64,000 bases of DNA from Actinernus sp. WN-2022. Lineage: Eukaryota > Cnidaria > Anthozoa > Actiniaria > Actinernidae. Below the pieces are notes generated by a model. The model saw only the letters and a program-made list of their open reading frames with translations, ran no database searches and was not told the DNA's origin. Each line of letters begins with the position of its first letter. The first letter of the stretch is position 1. Shown piece after piece: positions 47,240 through 59,117 of this stretch. Location: NCBI GenBank assembly GCA_030867875.1, contig JAOWCC010000056.1:124001-188000 (forward strand). The letters run 5' to 3'. Both the position numbers and the translations under genes were made by a program.

Positions 47240-47885
47240 TGAATAGAGGCTTTCCAACGTAACAAAGTGAGTTGTAAAGCGTCTTCATTACGGCACGTAA
47301 CTATTTGTTTATCACTTAAACACGAAGTTCCGATATAAAAAGGCGAGCCCAGTGGTTTGTCACCTTTCAGTTGTCAATCGGCCTTTGTGGAGTGAACATC
47401 TGCGTGATGTTCCGCTTGAGTGCTTCCTGCTGATTGCATATCGCGCGAAATTCAAATGAAACACAAAAATGTTTAACTTCAGAGTAAGGGCTACAGAGTT
47501 CGTAAACAGTCATAAAATACCATTGGCAGTCATAAATGGACAACTATCTTCCCTCTGGTCACTTTTTTTATGGTTTGTTTAGTTTTAAACCTTAAAACTC
47601 TAGCATTTCAAAGGAGAGGCTGATATGCTCGCTTGCTTTCTTCCGGCTGCTCAGCAATCTGAATTTTAAATTTCGAGCTAGCGATGCGTGAAAAGAGGAG
47701 GGGCTAACATATTTATACCGGAACTTCGTGTTTAAGTGATAGTTCATTAGTTTCTTTTCTTGTACATATGTTTAATATTCATATTTGAGGTATATAAAGA
47801 CCAATCAGTTTAGAATTCTTTCTCTCGCTTGCTGGACAGCCACAAGTCAGCCAAACTTTCTGACGGAGATTTTATAGTGGAAGAT
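47240..47885 (+). mobile_element. DIRS-like terminal repeat (copy A), with nested TTAA MITE
   Basis: GAATAGAGGCTTTCCAACGT through GGTATATAAAGACCAATCAG to TAGTGGAAGATA occurs three times (here, 58762-58992, and 63807 to the window end). It contains a TATA-like TATATAAAG. Here it is followed after ~200 bp by a gag remnant, consistent with a retroelement 5' terminal region. The interior is interrupted by the 412-bp MITE. Confidence 0.55.
47320..47731. mobile_element. 412-bp TTAA MITE present only in copy A
   Basis: The inverted ends are ACACGAAGTTCCGATATAAA on the left and the same with G for A (ACACGAAGTTCCGGTATAAA, inverted) on the right. TTAA flanks are at 47316-47319 and 47732-47735. The other two copies of the host repeat read CACTTAAGTGATAG (58839 region) and CACTTAAGTTCATT (63880 region) without insertion. 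TTAA suggests piggyBac or Kolobok. Confidence 0.9.
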
Positions 47886-48730
47886 AATGTAATTTCTGAC
47901 GGTTGAGCAACACAGGAGCGATATAGTCAGATATTCTGCCGGCACGGTAGAGAGGTATGGATACCAGTCTATAGCATTATGGGTAATGCTTCTAGCATAT
48001 ATAATGCTTCGAGCGGGAAAAGTAGTCATTCTAGGCCAGTCAGCTCCACGTTGGTTCAAATAATTTTTTTTGCTCTTCATCCATGTCGTCCGTTTCTAAA
48101 GAAATAGCAGATCTTATTCAGTCTACTGTATCTAAAAATAACGAAGAGCTTATATCTAGGTTCTCTTTAGTACTTGCTAGTTCAGTAGAACAGTTAAAGA
48201 GATCCAATTCAGAGGCTTAAATGAACTACAGATTAGCGGTTGGAATACGGTCAGCGAATACCAGCAACACGAGCTTGCCACCGACGAAGAGGACGCCAAA
48301 CGAATCCGGAGAGCAGAGGAAGGGCAGAGAAAGCCTCCAAAGCCGAACGCGCTAAGAAGTCAAGGAAGACCATCCTTCCCTTCAGTCCCCGGTTGTACAG
48401 ATATCCTACAACGTCCAATAAGCAAGAGTTTGCCCCAGAATTGCCACGTTCTTTCAGACCAACAAATAGCAGTTTCAAGATCGAGCAGTTGTTTTGCCTG
48501 CGGCAGGTTTGGTCATTGGAGAGTGAATTGCCCCTTTACCAGATTCGGTTATCAGACTGGTAAGAAATGACCAGAGGAAAATAGAGGTAAGACAAACCAG
48601 TATAGTTCTCACGAGAGTGATTTGTATTTTGACTTTAACGATTCACAAAATCTGGAATCTCTTTCTCAAGATTTGGAACAAAATGTTGATGATGAAGCCA
48701 ATTTACATTGTAAATCAGTTAAAGAAACTT
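47886..48730 (+). other. Spacer between duplicated copies, DIRS-like internal sequence
   Basis: It follows the terminal repeat and contains the gag remnant 48084-48570. The rest to 48730 continues as acidic, unrecognised sequence before the copy B breakpoint. Confidence 0.55.
48084..48570 (+). pseudogene. DIRS-like gag remnant with zinc knuckle
   Basis: The first frame starts MSSVSKEIADLIQSTVSK and stops after EQLKRSNSEA (near 48218). A second frame resumes with LNELQISGWNTVSEYQQHEL and ATDEEDAKRIRRAEE. It ends with CFACGRFGHWRVNC (near 48490-48535), a CX2CX4HX4C zinc knuckle. The central gag portion is deleted. The GW..V.EY..HELA.D..D.KRI arrangement resembles cnidarian DIRS-like gag as I know it; the family call is tentative. 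Confidence 0.6.
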
Positions 48731-49590
48731 AAGAAGTAGGCACAGTTTCACTATGGGCCTAACAAATGTTCCACTGTTTGTCTTGACGGTCACAACTCTG
48801 ACTAGTTGGTCCGGTCCAGGATCTGTCTTCGTAACTCGACCGAGGGGCCACTGGCAAGGCGGTGCTCGATTGTCCTTGATAAGTACTACATCATCTACAC
48901 ACAGGTTTTTTTCTGGAACCTCCACTTGTTTAAACCGTTGAAGGCTGTTCAGGTATTCTGTTGCCCAGCGTTTCCAAAAGTGTTGCACCACTGTTTGACA
49001 GAGTTGCCAGCGCTTCAACATATGTATGGGTTTAGTAACAGGATGGACTGGCAGTGCCTCCAGTGGTCGCCCAATCAAGAAGTGACCTGAGGTAAGCGGA
49101 GTGATGCTATCATCATCATTGGCGTCAAGCGTAGCAGTTAGTGGTCTCGAGTTAAGACAAGCTTCAATTTGACACAATAGAGTTGCCATTTCTTCAAATG
49201 TCAGCTTGTTTTACCTACTATTCGCTTTAGATGTCGTTTGCAGGCTTTGACTCCATTTTCCCAGAGAGAACCATGATGGGGGCCAGTGGGAGGGCTGAAC
49301 TTCCACTGGATGCCTTGTGAGGAGCAGAAGTCGATAACTGATTCTCGAGTATCTTGTTGGAAAAGTAAACGAAAGAGTTCCTTTAAATCTTTATTTGCAC
49401 GACTGAAGCAAGTAGCATTATCACTCCATATTTGACCAGGCTTTCCTCTTCTAGCAACAAATTGACGTAGAGCAGCAAGAAATGCTTCAGCAGTGAGGTC
49501 AGAGACTAGCTCGACGTGACAAGACTTGGTTTCTAAACAAACAAAGATAGCCACATAAATCAAAAATATCAAAAATGTCCAGTCCGCCAA
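48731..49590 (-). pseudogene. BEL/Pao pol remnant (copy B)
   Basis: It is the same as copy A, including the shared one-base frameshift near 49200, with one visible residue change in the integrase core (GSHHG against GPHHG). It is cut at the duplication breakpoint, so the C-terminus runs into unrelated sequence. Confidence 0.9.
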
Positions 49591-49955
49591 AATAATGTTA
49601 ATAGAGTATCTAGTAATTTTTGTGGTAACGTCAAAATACTAGTTATTTGGTGAAATAAAAACTGGTGGTCCGCCAACAACGTCTATATTTTTTTTTTATG
49701 CTTTGGGAGAAACACGTCTTGGTTATATGCGAAAACTGCATTATTAGCATTCCTCTTAATATCGCGTTTTCATTGAATTTTTGCGGAATTTCAAAAAATT
49801 ATAAAAACTGATTTTAGTTGAGAATGCGTTAAGAATGATTCAACTGCCGACAGGCTTCCCAGACTCGACGTATATTTCCCGCTTATTAGTCTGTTGGGTT
49901 ACCTGTGGGTTATCGATTATCTCAGAAGATTTTCTTTAATTGCTCCGTGTGAATT

Positions 49956-50271
49956 ACCCTATATCATTATGACGTCACGGCTTGTTTATGAGGGGGACAG
50001 AATCGACTTGAACAATAGAATTTTGAACTAAATCTGCTGTGCTGAGGAAAATTTAACTTCGAATTGTCTGGTTTCCAGATATCAGCTGTAGCAATATTGA
50101 TCTTACAATATTTACCGTATTTTGTGGCTGTTACCGCTATTCTACGTTCTACAAAATGAATTTGATAGCGATTTCCTTTGTGTTGTTGCTGTTTTGTCCC
50201 CCTCCCACGACCGTGATCCTTAGCGTTTAAACAATAGATTGTTTTGATTTGACGTCATAATGATATAGGTC
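49956..50271. mobile_element. 316-bp MITE present only in copy B, AATT duplication
   Basis: The ends are CCTATATCATTATGACGTCA on both sides (inverted). AATT direct repeats are at 49952-49955 and 50272-50275. Copy A reads CGTGTGAATTCTCTTTTCCG across the same point (39236-39255) with a single AATT, so it is the empty site. There is no coding. Confidence 0.9.
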
Positions 50272-50301
50272 AATTCTCTTTTCCGATTCCTACGAAATAA
50301 A

Positions 50302-50868
50302 TAGAGGATATTATACGGTGGTGATAACATATGAAGTTTATCCTCGAGAGTCGAAAACATTTCACGAGTGAGCGCAGCGAACGAGTGAAATGTTTTCGAC
50401 TCGACTGAAACTTCATATCTTAAAACCACCGTGTAATTTTCTTTTTATTATATGGACAATTAAACTACTCTAAGAACTCTTAACTCTTATCTATTCATTT
50501 TACTTACTACTGTCAGTACAAACTTCTTCGTGATCTTTCTAAGCTGGCGGGAGTTTCATCGGGTTTACTTGTCTCTTCGTTGCAGTCGAGAAAATCTTTA
50601 GAAAGTTTTAGATCGTAGTTGGCTTTTTGTGCTCGAAATATTCATTGTCATGCAGCTCATTTAAGCTGTTTGTATCTTCCTCTGTGATTTTCACAAACCT
50701 GCCGCCATCTTTGTGGGTTCAAAAGGCGGCAAACGTGACGTCATCGATATTTTCACTAGTGAGGATATGGAAAATACGCTACTCAGTACCCGGATGTAGT
50801 TTCGTATGAGTTCTACGAGTGGTTTATTTCTCCGTAAAACACTATCGTCCATATAATAAATCTTCAAT
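50302..50868. mobile_element. Hairpin MITE, copy B
   Basis: This is the copy B counterpart of 39268-39835, almost identical. It lies just right of the B-only 316-bp insertion. Confidence 0.75.
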
Positions 50869-51929
50869 AATAAAAGATTGATACTTAATGAAGTTGTGTT
50901 AATGGTATTTTTTTTGGCGATTTGGGGCCTTCTAAAGCAGTTTATTAGGATTCGAAGTTTTGACCATTAGCCGCGGCTCTAAAAAAATCCACAAGGTAGG
51001 CAACTCGACCTCGCCAAAGCACAGACTTGCCTCAAAGATCACCCAAAAATCGGCACTTGATCGTCGCTCGCTATTCAGCTTTCGGCACAGGAGGGAATAG
51101 TTATCAAGCAACATCTGATCCGAGATTTAGGAAAATCCATCAAATTTATCACCGCCAAACGGCCTCCTCAAGACCCCAAAAGCGCGACCTTCCTATGATC
51201 TGTACAAACCAGACCGACCAAAGCGGTCAACAATTCTCCCGCCCCTTCCCCAAACGATGCAAATCGCGTTTTCCATGGGGAATACGCAAGCGCAAAATTA
51301 TACTTCCACTCGGGGAATGTATGCAAATTAAACTTTTTCATGGAAAGATTCCTAAGCGCGAAATATACGTCGAGTCTGGGAAGCCTATGCCTGTGATTCA
51401 ACATCACGTATGCAAATTTAATTATAAATGATAGAATATTTTTATTGATTGGTATAATTAACATGAAAATATTGATATAAACTCTGTGTGGTTCTAATAT
51501 ACAGTAGTTGAAAAATTAGTTCCAACGAAGGTCGAGCGCTTTCACAAACACCATGAAATAAGCTGTAAGGGTAGTATCTCGTAGTTGAATGTTTTTTTAT
51601 AGATTTAGGGTGCAATATTGTCTATTAGTCCAAAATCTATTTTATGAGTTTAGTGCAACCCATTTCTTCTAACATAAACGTTACGAACGCACTTCACTAA
51701 TCTATGATTACAGCTAGTTTTAGTATTATATAGGCCTGGGCGCGAAACAATATCCCAGTACGTTTTCGCGCCCACCCGGTGAATCTCAGCTTTTCAAGAT
51801 GGTGGATAAAGATAGCAGCCCACGCTTTCTGGGGATATTTGTTGACAATATGTTGCTAGTAAAGATAGTTAAACACCATTAATGGTTTAATTTCTAAACA
51901 AGAACACCCGCAGACTGCTCGCAACCTTA

Positions 51930-53878
51930 TCGTTACTACTCGATCCTAGACGGCTTCACACCGTTTACTGTTTACCTATAAGACCACAAAGCTAACAATC
52001 CCGGCCGCCATATTGTTTCTGCTTGTAGTTGTCCTACTGAATTAATGTCTAGTTACCTGGATAAGCAGATGGCTCCTTTCATGCAGTCTTTACCTTCCTA
52101 CATTAAGGACACTAACCATGCACTTCAGATTTTTTACTAGTTTACATTTCCTACCGACAATAATTTCCTATTCAATATGGACGTTAAGTCTCGGTCTTTA
52201 CACTGTCATACCCAATGACGAGGGACTTAAAGCACTTAAAACACTTTTTTAACCGCCGCACTATCCTCGAACATAGCACCGAAACTCAGTACTTCGTTTA
52301 GCCGAGCTCGTTCTTACTCTCAGTTGCTTTTCATTTTCTGGCTAATTTTACAAGCAGTCTAACGGCGTAGCTATGGGCACGAAAATGGGCTCCAGCTATA
52401 TATGCTAACCTTTTTGTTGGTTATGTAGTGGAACAAATTTTTGATCAGTACGACGGTCCTACTCCTAATTTTTTCGGTCGTTACATCGATGACTGCATCG
52501 GTGCAACTTCTTGTAGTAAACGCGATCTAGAATAACGGCTTATTGATTTTGTTAACAACTTTCATCCAGCTCTCGACTTTACATGGGAGATTTCATATAT
52601 TTCTATCACTTTTTGGATGTCAATGTTTCTGTTAGCGGCAATAGTATAACCATGCACTACTGTTCATTACAAGCCAACTGATTCACACAGTTATTTATTG
52701 TTTTTATCTTCTCATCCTACACATGTTATACCCTCTATCACGTACTCTCAATTCCTTAGGCTTCTCCGTTTGTGCAGCGATGAATCCGACTTCAATTCAA
52801 AGTCCGAGGAGATGCACCAGTTCTTTGTCGAGCGCAGTTATCCTAACGCTGTCGTGACAACTGCATTGGATCGCGCCCGTGACACCGACAGAAGAACTGC
52901 TCTGCTACCGTCCGATCCGAAGACTGAATATAGGATTCCGTTTCCATTGACACATACCATCCGTCTAATCTGTCTATCAAGTAAATTATCCAGAATAACT
53001 TTAAGATTTTACAGAGTGATCCAGAGACCATCTCTATTTTCCCGCAGCCTCCTGTCATTTCTTTCAAACGTGACAAGAATCTCCGTGATTCCTATCCAAA
53101 GGATCACTATATACAGCCTGATCTTCAACCAGGCACTTTTAAATGTTCTAGGACACGATACAATACCTGTGCTTATACTAAAACTACGGCACTTATTTCA
53201 GGACCTAATGGCTCTCTTAAAGCTTCTTAAAGTCACTGATCATTTTGATTGTACTTCCAGTAATGTTATTTATTGTGTCACCTGCACACTTTAATGTAAC
53301 AAATTCTACATCAGAGAAACAGGGCGAAGATTAGGAGATCGATTCCGCGAACACTTGCTGGATGTTAGAACTAACAGCAAGGATCTCGCCAAACCTGTAG
53401 CTCGCCACTTTAACCTTCCTGGCCATTGTATTAATCACATCATTGTATACGGAATTTCTCTTCATCAAGGTACTTCCGACACCCGTAAACGAAACGAACA
53501 GAACTTTATTTTCAAATTAGGTACTACTTTGGCACCTTTCGGTATTAATGAACGCTTTTCGTTCATTTAATTTCAGAATTCACGTATTCACTCACACTTA
53601 GATCAGCATGTTTCGTTAGTTTATTCATCAACACTTTTTATTGTTCCTGTTTACAGCTATTAGCATTTCTATTTTTGGCGCAATTTCCTTTGATCCCAAT
53701 TGATCCGAGTACATGTTTCCTCAGCAGTAATCATGCACTCAACACTTTATAAACCGTCTCCCCACCCACAATTCGCTCTTTTGCTCTGACGAAGCGCTAG
53801 CGCTCGATACGTCAGCTGCTACTCGCTTCCCACGGCGGTTAGCATACCTTAATCGACTTTAGTTGATTACATACCAGT
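51930..53878 (+). mobile_element. Penelope-like retroelement, broken (copy B)
   Basis: It has the same content and lesions as copy A with scattered substitutions. The hairpin GAAAC box is changed to GATAC near 53806. RT and GIY-YIG motifs are at matching offsets (YIDD near 52480, GIY-YIG near 53260-53340). Confidence 0.9.
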
Positions 53879-53922
53879 GTTTATCTTCCCCGCCGACGCA
53901 GACCAACACTAGTTTTTACAGG

Positions 53923-54222
53923 AACTAGTTGATCATCATAGCTAAACACCTCCTGAGTAACGTAATCAGGTACTATTATGCTGTACTGAAAACGAAACCT
54001 TTCAATCTATCGATATTACAGTTACTAGTTACACATCATAGCTAAACACCTCCTGAGTAACGTAATCAGGTACTATCATGCTGTACTGAAAACGAAACCT
54101 TTCAATCTATCGATATTACAGTAACTAGTTACCCATCATAGCTAAACACCTCCTGAGTAACCTAATCAGGTGCTATTATGTTGTACCCAAAACGAAACCG
54201 TTCAATATATCGAAATTCCAAG
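53923..54222. repeat. 100-bp tandem repeat, 3 units (copy B)
   Basis: The unit start (AACTAGTT type) recurs at 53923, 54023 and 54123, one more unit than copy A. The extra unit is the middle one. Confidence 0.85.
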
Positions 54223-55031
54223 TGCATTGACTCTTAATTGCTTTCGAGGATTTTTCTCCGGTTTTCCTCCCTCCACAAAAAGCCAACACGCTAAATTCCA
54301 AACTCGATCTGTGGTTTAGCTGGGATCTGACTTTGATCATCCCCTATGGTTGTTTCAGGTCTCGTTAGAAATTCAGATTTCGATCGATCCCTCGCCATCG
54401 GCGTGTTTGAACCTGACTCTAAGTACCGAATTGTTGTACCTACTTTTATTTTTTAAACCTGTCATGGAAAAGAACATGTGCTTCATTAAAATCGAAGTAA
54501 CGTCGTGTCCATATAAACTCTTTATATGTTTGGTCTTTTCTGCCTTTGCAACCCTGATTTTTGGCGCGAAGTTTTAGCGCCAAAACGAAAATGTAGCGTT
54601 CGCAAGGGAATACGTAATACGTAAACATTGTACATTTTCTAGCTTTCAATTGGAAATTCCCCTACAACTCATAACTAAAATAATGTTCCTGTATGTATAC
54701 AGGGAGGTGTATTTATTTCGTCATTACAATTTCAAACGTGCGTGGGTGACCACATTGAATCATACTTCAAGGAGAAAATGTAATTTAATGGATCTATCCA
54801 TTCCAAACCTGAACATCCCCCAGCATTTGTGGGGCATTTGACTGAGTTTCTGTTCCGGGTAGGGCATTTGCCAGCAAAGAAAAGTTGAGGGGGGAGGGGG
54901 GGGGGAATTCCCGGTTTGCACTATTACGTCAGTTGAATACAACTACGAGAATCCTGTTTCGAATCGAATTCTTTTTCTTATTCAGATTTTTGAACTCCTC
55001 TGAGAATACCAAGTCAATGTTCTAAATTGGG
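54223..55031. other. Copy B, SINE-like body and non-coding
   Basis: It is the counterpart of 43073-43886. The SINE-like body is at about 54228-54370. Confidence 0.5.
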
Positions 55032-55887
55032 GACCGTTCATTTTTATCGGAAAAGGGGGAGGGGGGTGTGTGGCAGGCGGTGGATTTGTGGGGGGGGGGG
55101 GGGGGTGGTCATTAATAAAAAACTGCTCTTTAAAGGGGGAGTTAGCTAAAATATGATCTCTTTTAAGGGGGGTCATCTGGAAAAATAACAGTTTCAAAGA
55201 AAGGGGCGTTGTTAGTCTTTTCAATATATAATCACTTTTATTCATTTTTTATCAATAACATTCTTAACTTGTAGCTTGAATATTGATCGGTAAGCAGATG
55301 GTTTTATTTTTAAACATCAAATATCTTAGCTTTGTTGTCTGTTTCATAACATTAACATAGTAAACGGTGGAAAATGGAAAGAAAATCAATGACAAGCAAC
55401 TGCAATAAACAATAAAGCGCGTACGTACTGCATGTTCATGGTTCGAGCTATACACGTATCCCCCATTTTAATTGAACTATAAATTCCGTTTATTGTTCCT
55501 CGTCTTAAATATTTCTGAAAGCAATCAATAGAGTCAGTAACGAGCTCCAGGTACTTTTTATTCATTCATCTCTCGATGTCCTTTATTGGGAGACAGAGAA
55601 GGAAGATGTTGTTCTTGCTGTCATCAATGTTGATGAGGGATACAACACAACCGTGTCACGATCCTCTGTGAAAAGAAGGGACCGGTCCAATTGTTTTCTA
55701 TTCCTGACGGTAAAAATACTGTAAGATCTACTTGTAACGTGGGGAGGGTGGTGTGTCAGGCAAAAATCAGAGATTTTCAGAGGTCATGCCAAAAATTATT
55801 GAAACGGGAGGGGGAGCCTGCAACATTTGGGGAACAAAGCCTTCAAATCCACCGCCGCCCCCCTCCTGATAAAAAATGAACGGTCCT
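55032..55887. mobile_element. Harbinger-like non-autonomous element (copy B)
   Basis: It has the same ends as copy A. The left flank is mutated (TTGG). Near 55803-55822 it retains about 20 bp (GAAACGGGAGGGGGAGCCTG) that copy A lacks. Confidence 0.65.
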
Positions 55888-56974
55888 TAGAAGAACAAAA
55901 GCATCAGCTCAAATGATTCTGGTAGTTTGTATTCAACTGATGTAATTATAGTGTAAAACGCCTATTGGTCAAAGAGTCAAAATAGCGAATGTTTATAAGA
56001 GCCGATTTGCGCTCGTTCCAAAGCCCCACCCATGGTGGGGCATTTGCATAGCTTAGCCGACCTCATGGTGTGAGCATTTGCAACGTTCTGATTCAAAATT
56101 TAAAATGTCAAATGCCAGTGGGGTATGGGTACGTTTGGAATTGCTAAAGCCATAAGGAGTCTGCCACTGCACTACCGTTCCCTTGAAGCAAAGTAAATGA
56201 AGCCAGTTTCGATTAACCATTTGAGTAAATATACTCAAACCGAATGTTGTAAAACCTGTTTTACCAGAATACACAAGGCTGCATCCTAGCTTGTTCAGGA
56301 AACAGAAACTTCTACTTGTTCTGTAGCCACCCCTGATAACGAGTTCAGTATGGTAAGGACGACATACCCCACAAAGGAAGGCCTGCAACCCCTTATGACC
56401 GTGCCAGCAAACGAACCCAATCGAAACGTAAGCTGAAAATATGCTAGAAGAAACATTTGATATAATCAGTGGGAACTGTGGCAAACAAATTTTGAATGAT
56501 ATTATCAGAAGTAAACCAGATAAAGAGCAGGTACATGTATTGCTCGTTTTCACGTGACGTCATCGCCGCCATCTTGGTTGACGTCAACAAAAGATACCAT
56601 GAAACCAAAATATTTCTTTGTTTGATTCAAACAACATGGCCGCCACGTCTTTGTTATCTGAATCTCTGGGGATTGATTGCAAACCAGCAATAATACTGTA
56701 TTTTTTTATTTCTGAAATATTCACTGTGAAAACTTTTAAAAGATACCAGGTAAAAGATTAACTGATCAAAATTTGAGGTTTGAGGAATGTAGCTGTGCTG
56801 GGAAGTGTGCAATTGTGTTTTCAGTTTTCCATACATTTGTCACTTTTCTCGCGGACTTTGACTGTACTCGTGATCTAACAAGAGAATTTAATGAGGAATC
56901 AGTTTTGTTATTTAAATCTCTGGAGATTGACTGAAAGACGAGAATCGCAGGAATATAATGATTTATTTCTCACA
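55888..56974. other. Copy B, non-coding
   Basis: It is the counterpart of 44735-45800. No gene is recognised. Confidence 0.5.
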
Positions 56975-58650
56975 TTGCTCTGTTTTCTTTGTTCTTTCAG
57001 GGGAATATATCTCATATTTCCGTATCACACCTCTGTCAGTTTCTCTGTGCTCAGTTGCGGTGAATGTATATTTTCCATTCCACCGGCGAATATTTCACGA
57101 GAAATTTGTATTATTTGGTATACAACGAGCCATCCTATAAATAACAAATTTACAAGAAGATTTATCACGAAAACACAGTAACTTACCGGACCATAGACTG
57201 CACATTTTCTCGCCGGAAAACAAAACTTTCGAGTGGCGGACGCATCTGCAGACGGCTTATTGGCTGATAAAGAAAGGGCGCGAAATTTCCTGCATTTTGA
57301 TTGGCCTGATCTAGCCATGAAATACCGCTCTTTATTCTATAAACTACAGTGATTTACAAGGATTTCCAGCACTGAGAAACAGTGCTAGTGTGAGCATGAA
57401 TGTTCTTTTTCAACCCTCAAATGCGGTCTTTTTTTTTCAGGTAAACATGTGCATGCATTTTTTTCCTATAATTTTTTGGGCCCACAAAGCACATGCATGA
57501 TCTTTATTTTTGCTTGTGTTGCTTTGTAGGAAATTTATTTGGCAACAATGCAGCAACAACAACAACAACAATTTATTGTACCCTTTGAATAATATAACAG
57601 TTATGTGTTTAAAAGTTTAAAATAAATATAATTAGGGTACTGGCTTCCAGAAATAACCTTAAGGGGCTAAAAATGCCAGGAAGCCAGTTTAAATAGAATA
57701 ATTATAATTACAAGGTCGGAAGAAAGCAAGGGGTACACACACAACATAAACTATGCTAACATACCCACACATACACACACAGGCAAAAGCAGCAATAAAC
57801 ACACATTCACACACAGATCTACACTAATGTCATAATAAAATAATATTCGAGAGCATAAATAGTATTTAAAATTCAGGAGAAAAAAAGACAAAGCTTGCAG
57901 GATATTGTCTTTTGAAAACATGTATAACACCATTTTTAAACATGAAATTCGTTCACAGTGAAACAATAGACAATACGAAAGATTGTCTCCAAATGTACAG
58001 GTCTATTGCGTGCAGTGAGAAAACTCACCATTGTGAAAAATAAGCCATTTATCGGCCTTACCCCACGTACTGGGGTATGCGATTTATTGAATCATAACAC
58101 CATTTTTAAACATGAAATTCGTTCACAGTGAAACAATAGACAATACGAAAGATTGTCTCCAAATGCATTGGCTACAAATTCACTACTATTTAATTTGTTG
58201 ACAATAGAAAACGTGAAGATGTTAATAATCCGTACAGTTTTTCGTGTACAGTTTTAGTGTAGGCGCACGAAGTTCAAAAATAGAGTTATGGCAAAAAGGT
58301 ATAATAACAATCTCTCTTTTCATAAATCATTAAGAAGCATTGTTTGCCTGGTTTATTGTTGCATGAAATTACCGTATGGCTTATCATTGTTGATTTGTTC
58401 TCGGCCAATAGTTCGAATCGAGTGCCACTCAGGACACGTCGTCTTTTTTTCATTTTCTACTTTCAAGTTACTTCTCCGTAAGAAAAGCGTTAGGGAATAA
58501 GTCGAGGGGAATATATAGTAAAGCATTGTTTAAAAGGGAAGGGGAAATATATTCACCCGCAAAGAACAAAGAAACTGACAAAAGTGTGATGTGAAAATAT
58601 GAGATATATTTCCCAGAAAGACAACGAAAACAGAGCCATCTAAAAAATAA
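56975..58650. mobile_element. Inverted-arm element (copy B), with B-only insertions
   Basis: It is the counterpart of 45820-47125. It contains a 28-bp insertion (57122-57149) and the LINE tail (57554-57893), both absent from copy A. Confidence 0.6.
57554..57893 (-). mobile_element. LINE 3'-end insertion present only in copy B
   Basis: Copy A reads AACAATGCAGCTTGCAGG across the site (46361-46378). In B 340 bp intervene, beginning with CAA repeats. Read on the minus strand it ends GGGTACAATAAATTGTTGTT plus TTG units, the short-repeat tail of L2/CR1-like LINEs. No coding remains and no clear target duplication is visible. Confidence 0.75.
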
Positions 58651-58761
58651 TATGTTCCAGTTCTTTAGTGTCATCGATCATAGTAAATATAGTGGGTGGT
58701 TAGGAAAGGCCACAAACTTCAAAGGGGATAACAAAGGCGTGCGATTCACCCTTCTCACGCG

Positions 58762-58992
58762 GTGAATAGAGGCTTTCCAACGTAACAAAGTGAGTTGGAA
58801 AGTGTCTTCATTACGGCACGTAGCTATTTGTTTATCACTTAAGTGATAGTTCATTAGTTTCTTTTCTTGTACATATGTTTAATATTCATATTTGAGGTAT
58901 ATAAAGACCAATCAGTTTAGAATTCTTTCTCTCGCTTGCTGGACAGCCACAAGTCAGCCAAACTTTCTGACGGAGATTTTATAGTGGAAGAT
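58762..58992 (+). mobile_element. DIRS-like terminal repeat (copy B)
   Basis: It is the same unit as 47240-47885 without the TTAA MITE. Its right flank (from 58993) is unrelated to the gag sequence that follows copy A. Confidence 0.55.
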
Positions 58993-59117
58993 ACGTATGA
59001 AACTCTACCCGAAGGTACGACGTATATATTCGTAATGTTTTTGAACACGTCGTATATTCACGAAACGTTTGAGTCAACGATGCAGTAGAAGATTGAGAAC
59101 ATTTCAAAATGTAGGAC

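Larger units (their letters stand above)
38023..47885 (+). repeat. Duplicated ~10-kb unit, copy A
   Basis: The unit is nearly identical to copy B (48731-58992) in the same orientation. The left junction is at GAAGAAGTAGGCACAG (A) / TTAAGAAGTAGGCACAG (B). The right junction is after TAGTGGAAGATA in both. Copy A lacks three B insertions (316-bp MITE, 28 bp, 340-bp LINE tail) and one 100-bp repeat unit. It has one 412-bp MITE that B lacks. Confidence 0.9.
49591..51929. other. Copy B, non-coding, with MITE insertions
   Basis: It is the counterpart of 38882-40885 plus the 316-bp insertion at 49956. No gene is seen. Confidence 0.5.
48731..58992 (+). repeat. Duplicated ~10-kb unit, copy B
   Basis: This is the counterpart of copy A. 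The left breakpoint joins BEL/Pao coding directly to DIRS-like gag sequence, whereas A continues further into the BEL/Pao C-terminus. A microhomology AGAAGTAG lies at the join. Confidence 0.9.

Noticed and set aside
37998..49590. BEL/Pao remnants as LTR-bounded elements with A and B as one retrotransposon
   Set aside because: Only the integrase and C-terminal domain are present, no LTR pair is seen, and the duplication extends far beyond them.
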